From Opitutus sp. GAS368 (GTDB lineage Bacteria > Verrucomicrobiota > Verrucomicrobiae > Opitutales > UBA953): 9,920 nucleotides of DNA. The notes under the pieces were generated by a model. It was not told the DNA's origin. It did not search any database and worked only from the letters and a program-made list of their open reading frames with translations. Made by a program: the position numbers and the translations under genes. Positions 5,428 through 9,920 of the stretch are shown piece by piece. The DNA is taken from NCBI GenBank assembly GCA_943332745.1, contig CALQQQ010000028.1, positions 1 through 9,920 of the forward strand, given 5' to 3'. The number at the start of each line of letters is the position of its first letter. Positions within the stretch are counted from its first letter, which is position 1.

Positions 5428-6036
5428 ATGGATATCTTTCTGGCGACGGGTAACGCGCACAAGGCCGAGGAATTCGGCCGCATGTTCGCCAAGGCGCGCC
5501 TCGACGTCCGCGTACGCTCCGCGAAGGAACTCGGCGGCATGCCCTACGTGGAAGAGATCACCGGCACCTTTAACGGCAACTGCCGCCTTAAGGGCGAAGC
5601 TCTCCGTGCCATCGCGCCGCGCAAGGCCTGGGTGCTCGCCGATGACAGCGGCCTCTGCTGCGATGCCCTGCAAGGCGGCCCGGGCGTCGACTCCGCGATC
5701 TATGCCGGCGTCGGTGCGACCGATGCGCAGAACCGTGCGAAGCTCCTTGAAGCCATGAAGAAAGCGCCGCTCCACAAGCGAGGTGCACGTTTCGAATGCC
5801 ACCTTGCGCTTCTCGGGCCAAACCAGGAAGTCGGTAAGTTCGTCGGCCAGTGCTGGGGCAAGATCCTTGAGGCCGAGGTCGGCACCGAGGGCTTCGGTTA
5901 CGATTCCCTCTTCGTGCCCGCGAACGAAGATCGCACCTTCGGCGAACTCAGCGCCGCCAAGAAGGACTCCATCAGCCACCGCGCCAAGGCGTTCCAGCTC
6001 ATGGCCGCCTGGATGCGCGAAAACGGAATCGCGTAA
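5428..6036 (+). CDS. rdgB: XTP/dITP pyrophosphatase (HAM1/RdgB family)
   Basis: RdgB hydrolyses non-canonical purine triphosphates such as XTP, ITP and dITP to the monophosphate and pyrophosphate, keeping them out of DNA and RNA. The 202-residue protein has the family length and motifs: TGNAHKAEEF at 7-16, ADDSGL at 71-76 (catalytic-region aspartates D72/D73), 'GGPGVDSAIYAG' at 83-94, 'EGFGYDSLF' at about 154-162, and the C-terminal 'SHRAKA' (183-188). Deviations from the textbook motifs: SAIYAG instead of SARYAG, FGYDS instead of FGYDP, and 'TFNGNC' where 'TFxENA' is usual; these may be normal for the lineage. I chose the ATG at 5428 because MDIFLATGN is the expected N-terminus; the frame is open upstream but low-complexity. 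No Shine-Dalgarno is present. It is the only plus-strand gene between two minus-strand blocks and has repeats on both sides. Confidence 0.95.
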   Translation: MDIFLATGNAHKAEEFGRMFAKARLDVRVRSAKELGGMPYVEEITGTFNGNCRLKGEALRAIAPRKAWVLADDSGLCCDALQGGPGVDSAIYAGVGATDAQNRAKLLEAMKKAPLHKRGARFECHLALLGPNQEVGKFVGQCWGKILEAEVGTEGFGYDSLFVPANEDRTFGELSAAKKDSISHRAKAFQLMAAWMRENGIA

Positions 6037-6043
6037 GCGGAAA

Positions 6044-6061
6044 GGCCGCCGAACGGTGGCC
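6044..6061 (+). terminator. Hairpin just after rdgB, weak terminator candidate
   Basis: Starting 7 nt after the rdgB stop, GGCCGCC (6044-6050) pairs with GGTGGCC (6055-6061) through seven pairs (one G-U) around the tetraloop GAAC. No U-tract follows, so it may instead stabilise the mRNA 3' end. REP-like unit D follows within 5 bp. Confidence 0.35.
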
Positions 6062-6065
6062 GGAG

Positions 6066-6090
6066 GTAGGGGCGCGGCTACGCCGTGCCC
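6066..6090 (+). repeat. REP-like unit D: GTAG plus 9-bp hairpin
   Basis: GTAG (6066-6069) is followed by the stem GGGCGCGGC (6070-6078) with GCCGTGCCC (6082-6090), nine pairs including one G-U, and the loop TAC. It is head-to-head with unit E with only two bases (AA) between them. It lies between the convergent rdgB and opcA genes. Confidence 0.75.
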
Positions 6091-6092
6091 AA

Positions 6093-6117
6093 GGGCGTGA
6101 CGTAGTCCCGCCCCTAC
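6093..6117 (-). repeat. REP-like unit E: GTAG plus 9-bp hairpin, inverted
   Basis: On the minus strand GTAG (complement of 6114-6117) is followed by GGGCGGGAC and GTCACGCCC, eight of nine pairs, with the loop TAC as in unit D. The D-E pair is a compact inverted element (6066-6117) that could also fold as one long hairpin. It is well placed to act as a bidirectional 3'-end structure for rdgB and opcA. Confidence 0.72.
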
Positions 6118-6174
6118 CCAGCGTTCACCATGCGGCGAACGAGGAAGCACCTTCCGGTCTTCCTTTGCATCTCC

Positions 6175-6202
6175 CAACCGCTAACCGCTTACCGCCAACC
6201 GC
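6175..6202 (+). repeat. Heptamer tandem repeat, copy 2
   Basis: Four perfect in-phase heptamers: CAACCGC, TAACCGC, TTACCGC and CAACCGC (consensus YWACCGC). The preceding bases TCTC extend the match to copy 1 (5023-5057), which is in the opposite orientation. The array sits immediately downstream of the opcA stop codon. Confidence 0.75.
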
Positions 6203-6211
6203 CCCTACCTC

Positions 6212-7180
6212 TTAAAAGAACACCGCTTCGGACAGGGCTTCGGGGGCGGCCATCAGCGCGACGCGCTGAGTGACGGGCGTCGACTGACGACTACGAGTGA
6301 AGGTGATGATCGCGCGCGTACCCTTGTCGGCATGCTCCCACGAAAAACGGGCGCCATCGGCGTAGACCCATTCGGCGTCGAGATTGTCGCCGGGCGGCGG
6401 CTGCGGGGTCGTCGCGAATTCGGCGGCGAGGTGCGAGCGGGAGAGACCGGCGCAATGCGTCAGGCAGCCGCGCATCCATTCCAGCAGGCCGGCGGCCTCG
6501 CCGCGGAGACCGGTGCCGTGATTGACGGTGACGGAACGCAGGCCGCGGACGAGTTCAGCCGGGGCGTGCGCGGCGAGATACTGGCCGAGCGCCTGTCGCA
6601 CCGGCAGGCAGCGCGCAACGGCGAGGTCGCGGACGGACTTCGGGTTAGGGAACGAGAGTTTGAAGAACTCATCGCCCACAAGGGAGCGATCGGCGACCAC
6701 GCGACGGCAACGAGACGTCCACGCAAGCCACGGCTTGAATTCGTCGACGGTGACGCCGTGAGCCCAGACGTTAACCGGCAGATCGCCTTCGAGCCAGGTC
6801 GAGACGAGCGATTCCAGCTCAGCGGTAGGTGCACCGTGCGCGAGCATGAGCGCCTCGCAGCAGCGCTTGCCGCGACGGGACGGATCGAAGAAGCAGAGGA
6901 CGTTGACCTTGGCCTCGAGCGCGGCGGCGGAGTCGGCGACCGGGCGCGCGGCGAGAATCACGAGGCGGCACGGATAGCGCTGGGCGAAACGAATGGCCTC
7001 GTCGAAGCGGGCTTGGGCATCCTCCGGCGTGACGTTTGCTCCGAACATCAGCACGAGGTTCATCTGCGAAGCGCGCGCGGCTTCTTCGCCTTCTTCGGCC
7101 CACGCCTTATCGAGCGACGGGAGGACGGCGGAGATCTTGACCGGGAAGCCCGGGAGCGCGTCGATCAACGGATGGGCCAT
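6212..7180 (-). CDS. opcA: Glucose-6-phosphate dehydrogenase assembly protein OpcA-like
   Basis: OpcA is an accessory/allosteric partner of glucose-6-phosphate dehydrogenase, best known in cyanobacteria and actinobacteria. The 322-residue protein has the two-part layout of that family: an N-terminal alpha/beta region with the typical 'ARASQMNLVLM' (35-45) and 'AQRYPCRLVIL' (66-76), a middle 'LESLVSTWLEGDLPVNVWAHG' block (about 122-142), then 'RRVVADRSLV', and a C-terminal domain ending '...ALMAAPEALSEAVFF'. The strongest support is position: it starts two nucleotides after the zwf stop (TGA-TT-ATG), the classic zwf-opcA order, so it is co-transcribed and perhaps translationally coupled. The ATG at 7180 is the first start in frame after zwf. 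No catalytic motif is expected. The name rests on motif resemblance plus context. Confidence 0.85.
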   Translation of the reverse strand: MAHPLIDALPGFPVKISAVLPSLDKAWAEEGEEAARASQMNLVLMFGANVTPEDAQARFDEAIRFAQRYPCRLVILAARPVADSAAALEAKVNVLCFFDPSRRGKRCCEALMLAHGAPTAELESLVSTWLEGDLPVNVWAHGVTVDEFKPWLAWTSRCRRVVADRSLVGDEFFKLSFPNPKSVRDLAVARCLPVRQALGQYLAAHAPAELVRGLRSVTVNHGTGLRGEAAGLLEWMRGCLTHCAGLSRSHLAAEFATTPQPPPGDNLDAEWVYADGARFSWEHADKGTRAIITFTRSRQSTPVTQRVALMAAPEALSEAVFF

Positions 7181-7182
7181 AA

Positions 7183-8727
7183 TCAGCGGCCGGCATTACG
7201 CCAGGCGTGTCCATGGGCGGCCAAGAGGGCGTCGCCACCGGCGGGACCCCAGGAACCGGCGGCGTAGGTTTCCATGCCAGCTCGACCCTGCTGCTGCCAG
7301 CTCTGGAGGAGCGGCGTGAACAGGCGCCAGGAGGCTTCGGTCTCGTCGCCGCGGATGAAGAGCGTGCGATCACCCACCACGGCATCGAGGATCAGGCGCT
7401 CATACGCCTCAGGCGTGTTGGAGCCGTAGGTGGTCGCGTAGCGGAAGCTCAGGCGGACCGGCTGCGTGCGCGGCTCGAGGCCGGGCACCTTGGAATTGAG
7501 GACGAGCGTCGTACCTTCGTCGGGCTGGATCTGGATGACCAAGCGGTTCGGCGCGAGGTCGTAGCGGGCGTCGCCGGCGAAGAGGCCGGACTCCGGCTGC
7601 TTGAACTGGATGGCAATCTCGGAGACGCGGCGGGCGAGGCGCTTGCCGGAGCGCATGTAGAAAGGCACGCCGGACCAGCGGCTGTTCTCGATCGAGAAAC
7701 GCAGTGCGCAGAAGGTCTCGGTCGCGGAATCCTTCGGGATGTCCTTTTCGGCCAGGTAGCCGGGGACTTTCTCGCCGCCGGAAAGACCGTCGTCGTACTG
7801 CGCACGGACAGCGTCGGCGTTGACGCCGAGGCGCAGCGGCTGAATAGATTCGAGGAGCTTAACCTTCTCATCGCGGATATGCTCGGCGGAAAGCGAACGC
7901 GGCTGTTCCATCGCGACGAGCGCGAGGAGCTGCATGGTGTGGTTCTGCAGCATGTCGCGCGTAGCGCCGCTGCCATCGTAATAACCGCCGCGGGTGCCGA
8001 CGCCGAGCTCTTCGGCGACCGTGATCTGGACGTGATCGACGTGGCGACGGTTCCAGAGCGGCTCGAGGATCGGATTAGCGAAACGCAGGACGAGGAGATC
8101 CTGAACGGTCTCCTTGCCGAGGTAGTGGTCGATGCGGAAGATTTGCGACTCGCGGAAGTTGCGGGCAGCGACGGCGTTGAGGTGGACGGCCGAAGCGAGG
8201 TCCTTGCCGAACGGCTTCTCGATGATGACCTTGCTCTCGAGATCGGTACCGACGCCGCGTCCGGCGAGGCCGGACTGGCCGAGGTTCTCCAGGATTGGCT
8301 CGAAGACCGAGGGCGGAGTCGAGACGTAGAAGACGAGCTGCAGGGGACGACCAGCGCGCTTCTCGGCGGCGGCGATCTGTTCCTTTAGAGCAGCGAAGGC
8401 GGCGGGGTCGTCGTAGCCACCGGACTGGTAGGTGGTGTTGTCCTCGATGCGCTTCCAGATGTCGGGACGGAACTCGCGACGGGAAAACTTCTTCAGGTCG
8501 GCCGCGGCCTGGGTGCGGAACTCAGCGTCGGGGATGGGCTTGCGGCCGAAGCCGATCAGGTGGAAGTCCGCGGGGAGCAGGCTGTCCACGGCTAGATTGT
8601 AAAGGGCAGGCAGGAGCTTGCGGGCTGCCAAGTCGCCGGAGGCGCCGAAGATGACCACGCAAGTGGGCTGGGCGCCACGGTGCTTGCTCAGGCCAGAAAG
8701 GAACGGATGACGGTCGGTGTCGGACAT
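7183..8727 (-). CDS. zwf: Glucose-6-phosphate 1-dehydrogenase
   Basis: This cytosolic enzyme oxidises glucose 6-phosphate to 6-phosphogluconolactone with NADP+ (or NAD+), the entry step of the oxidative pentose phosphate and Entner-Doudoroff routes. The 514-residue protein has the family length and motifs: the Rossmann signature 'VVIFGASGDLAARKLLPALY' (24-43), 'YVSTPP' (134-139), 'IIEKPFGKD' (168-176), the active-site motif RIDHYLGKE (198-206), 'GGYYDGSGATRDMLQNHTMQ' (247-266, with the likely catalytic histidine H263) and 'PFYMRSGKRL' in the substrate region. The start is an ATG at 8727, six nucleotides after the yraN stop. It is followed by opcA two nucleotides downstream, giving a yraN-zwf-opcA operon. 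No Shine-Dalgarno sequence precedes the start, so coupling to yraN translation may matter. Confidence 0.98.
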   Translation of the reverse strand: MSDTDRHPFLSGLSKHRGAQPTCVVIFGASGDLAARKLLPALYNLAVDSLLPADFHLIGFGRKPIPDAEFRTQAAADLKKFSRREFRPDIWKRIEDNTTYQSGGYDDPAAFAALKEQIAAAEKRAGRPLQLVFYVSTPPSVFEPILENLGQSGLAGRGVGTDLESKVIIEKPFGKDLASAVHLNAVAARNFRESQIFRIDHYLGKETVQDLLVLRFANPILEPLWNRRHVDHVQITVAEELGVGTRGGYYDGSGATRDMLQNHTMQLLALVAMEQPRSLSAEHIRDEKVKLLESIQPLRLGVNADAVRAQYDDGLSGGEKVPGYLAEKDIPKDSATETFCALRFSIENSRWSGVPFYMRSGKRLARRVSEIAIQFKQPESGLFAGDARYDLAPNRLVIQIQPDEGTTLVLNSKVPGLEPRTQPVRLSFRYATTYGSNTPEAYERLILDAVVGDRTLFIRGDETEASWRLFTPLLQSWQQQGRAGMETYAAGSWGPAGGDALLAAHGHAWRNAGR

Positions 8728-8733
8728 CGGAGT

Positions 8734-9156
8734 CTAGAAGCGGCGACGCCCGAAGAGGACTTCGCCACGGTGTTGAAGGAGGCGGACGGTGCCTTTCTTG
8801 CAAACCAGAACTTCCACGACGTCGAAGCGCGTATGACACTTGCCCCCGATTTGCCGAAGCCACCCGGCCGCCGCCCGCCGCAAAGCCCTCTTTTTCCTTC
8901 GATTCACCGCCCAATACCCTTCCCCGCCGATTTCCCCCGTCCGTGTCTTAACCTCGACGAAGACGAGCACCTCGCCCTCGAGGATCACAAGGTCGAGCTC
9001 ATCGCGTCCGTGCCGCCAATTGGTCGCCAAGCAACGGCCGCCCTGTCTCCGATAATGATCCTCGGCTTGCCGCTCCCCCCACGCTCCGAGACCGACGGGT
9101 TCAGGTCGGACCTGCCACCAAGACCGTAACCAGTCCCGAAGTTTGGATAAATTCAT
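8734..9156 (-). CDS. yraN: UPF0102 family protein YraN
   Basis: This 140-residue protein has the complete UPF0102/YraN pattern, a restriction-endonuclease-like (PD-(D/E)xK) fold of uncertain function. Visible motifs: 'GAWGERQAEDHY' (24-35), 'LATNWR' (43-48), 'DELDLVI' (52-58), 'LVFVEVKTRTG' (64-74) and 'RFDVVEV' (110-116). The E53, D55, E68 and K70 set matches the putative nuclease site. A basic Trp-rich N-terminal extension (about 1-20) precedes the core. I chose the ATG at 9156: it has AGGTG nine bases upstream, the only Shine-Dalgarno-like sequence I found in the window. An in-frame GTG at 9168 overlaps that sequence and directly follows a stop. It leads the yraN-zwf-opcA operon and is divergent from the isomerase-like gene. 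Confidence 0.92.
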   Translation of the reverse strand: MNLSKLRDWLRSWWQVRPEPVGLGAWGERQAEDHYRRQGGRCLATNWRHGRDELDLVILEGEVLVFVEVKTRTGEIGGEGYWAVNRRKKRALRRAAAGWLRQIGGKCHTRFDVVEVLVCKKGTVRLLQHRGEVLFGRRRF

Positions 9157-9192
9157 GTCCGATAGCACCTAAATCGTGAGTTTTCCGCCATA

Positions 9193-9230
9193 CCTCGACC
9201 GAGGGGTTCTTGACCTAGGGAACCCTAGGT
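9193..9230. promoter_or_regulatory. Two palindromes in the yraN/isomerase divergent region, candidate operator
   Basis: The 104-bp gap between the divergent starts holds CCTCGACCGAGG (9193-9204, arms CCTCG/CGAGG) and a perfect 18-bp palindrome with arms ACCTAGGG and CCCTAGGT around AA (9213-9230). The second contains two CCTAGG cores exactly 10 bp apart (9214, 9224). A -35-like TTGACC (9210-9215) overlaps its left edge on the plus strand, but no good -10 follows at 17 bp. The layout suits a dimeric repressor site controlling the isomerase-like gene; this is inference. Confidence 0.4.
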
Positions 9231-9260
9231 GCCTTTCTCTGTCCTTACACCCCTACACCC

Positions 9261-9920
9261 ATGCGTCTCCTCACCCTACTCGTCCTCGGCGCCGCTGCCT
9301 GCGTCAGCGCCGACCCCATCCCTGAATCCTACCGCCAGAACGGTTGGTTCGTGGGAGCCCAAGCCTACACCTTCAAGGAGTTCTCCTTCTTCGAAGCCAT
9401 CGCCAAGACCAAGGAAGCCGGCGGTAACATCATCGAACTCTTCCCCGGACACACCCTCAAGCCGGGCTCCAAGGAAAAGACCCACCACTCGATGTCCGAC
9501 GCTACCTTCGCCGAAATGAAGGCCGAACTCGACCGTCAGGGCGTCCGCGCCGTGAACTACGGTGTCGTCGGCGCCAAGAACAAGGAAGAGGTCTACGCGA
9601 TCATGAAGTTCGCCAAGAAGCTCGGCCTCTACGCCGTCTGCACCGAGTCCACCGAACAGATCGCCCATTGGGAATCCGCCGCCATCGAGTTCGATATGAA
9701 GGTCGCCTTCCATGAGCACGGCGGCTCGATGAGCAATCCGAAGTACAAGGTCTGGAATCCCCTCTACATCCTCGGCGTCGTTGAGAGCCGTGACCGCCGC
9801 GTCGGCGCCTGCGCTGACCTCGGCCACTGGGCTACCTCCAACCTGAAGTCCGTTGAATGCCTCCGCATCCTGGACGGTCGTATCATCAGCGTGCACCTCA
9901 AGGACCAGGCCCCCTTCGGC
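9261..9920 (+). CDS. Secreted sugar phosphate isomerase/epimerase-like protein, 3' end missing
   Basis: The plus-strand frame is open from an ATG at 9261 to the window edge (220 codons). It begins with a signal peptide (MRLLTLLVLGAAACVSA, likely cleaved before DPIP; the cysteine at 14 is not in a convincing lipobox), so the protein is exported. The rest fits a xylose-isomerase-like (AP-endonuclease 2) TIM barrel: 'FVGAQAYTF' for the first strand, 'GGNIIELFPG' with a metal-type glutamate (E59), 'VRAVNYGVVG', 'LYAVCTES', 'KVAFHEHGG' (H151/E152/H153), 'VGACADLGHW' (D186/H189) and 'IISVHLKD' (about 208-214). Such exported proteins are frequent in sugar- and polyol-degrading Verrucomicrobiota and Planctomycetota. 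The substrate cannot be read from sequence. It is divergent from yraN and lacks a Shine-Dalgarno; the leader is C-rich. Confidence 0.88.
   Translation, partial: MRLLTLLVLGAAACVSADPIPESYRQNGWFVGAQAYTFKEFSFFEAIAKTKEAGGNIIELFPGHTLKPGSKEKTHHSMSDATFAEMKAELDRQGVRAVNYGVVGAKNKEEVYAIMKFAKKLGLYAVCTESTEQIAHWESAAIEFDMKVAFHEHGGSMSNPKYKVWNPLYILGVVESRDRRVGACADLGHWATSNLKSVECLRILDGRIISVHLKDQAPFG

Noticed and set aside
5398..6177. 259-codon minus-strand open frame over rdgB
   Set aside because: rdgB on the plus strand has all family motifs; this frame also reads through the REP-like pair, which no real gene here does.
6332..7267. 311-codon plus-strand open frame over opcA
   Set aside because: Antisense shadow of the opcA-like gene; no domain visible and no independent start context.
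7207..8388. 393-codon plus-strand open frame inside zwf
   Set aside because: Exactly antisense to zwf, which has every catalytic motif; the antisense frame is kept open by GC-biased third positions.
9276..9896. 206-codon minus-strand open frame over the right-edge gene
   Set aside because: The opposite strand has a signal peptide and TIM-barrel motifs; this frame is its antisense shadow.

Overview
The window looks like a chromosomal, mostly housekeeping segment from a GC-rich Gram-negative bacterium, most likely a member of the Verrucomicrobiota (Opitutae-like). This is inferred from three things: the gene content (zwf-opcA pair, secreted discoidin-domain protein, secreted sugar isomerase-like protein, lemA next to an apparent M48 peptidase gene), the high GC with G/C-ending codons, and the near absence of Shine-Dalgarno sequences. 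It cannot be proven without a database search. No tRNA, rRNA, CRISPR array, phage gene or transposase gene is visible.

Layout. Left block, all on the minus strand and read from 5013 down to 1: standalone coaB (coenzyme A synthesis), a soluble PAS histidine kinase whose start is 1 nt from the coaB stop, a secreted discoidin (F5/8 type C) protein, ispH (last step of the MEP isoprenoid pathway), lemA, a polytopic membrane protein, and the start of a probable M48-type membrane peptidase that leaves the window at its left edge. Right block, also minus and read from 9156 down to 6212: yraN (UPF0102), zwf and an opcA-like gene, spaced by 2-6 nt. These form a clear operon whose last two genes supply glucose-6-phosphate dehydrogenase and its assembly factor for NADPH production. 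At the right edge a divergent plus-strand gene encodes a secreted sugar phosphate isomerase/epimerase-like TIM-barrel protein and runs off the window.

Between the two blocks lies the most unusual part, about 5014-6211. A single plus-strand gene, rdgB (XTP/dITP pyrophosphatase), sits in an island of non-coding repeats. I see five copies of one pattern: a GTAG tetranucleotide followed by a short GC-rich hairpin, usually a 9-bp stem and a 3-nt loop. Four of them are arranged as two head-to-head pairs. This is the format of REP/BIME elements mobilised by RAYT transposases. The pair upstream of rdgB shows compensatory base changes that preserve both stems. Around these are two heptamer tandem repeats (unit YWACCGC) in inverted orientation bracketing the rdgB segment, two mirror-image G-quadruplex motifs in the divergent coaB/rdgB intergenic region, and an imperfect 21-bp inverted repeat. 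The repeats occupy the sites where the coaB and rdgB promoters and the rdgB/opcA terminators would be expected.

Most other long open frames in the window are antisense shadows of these genes, as expected at high GC.
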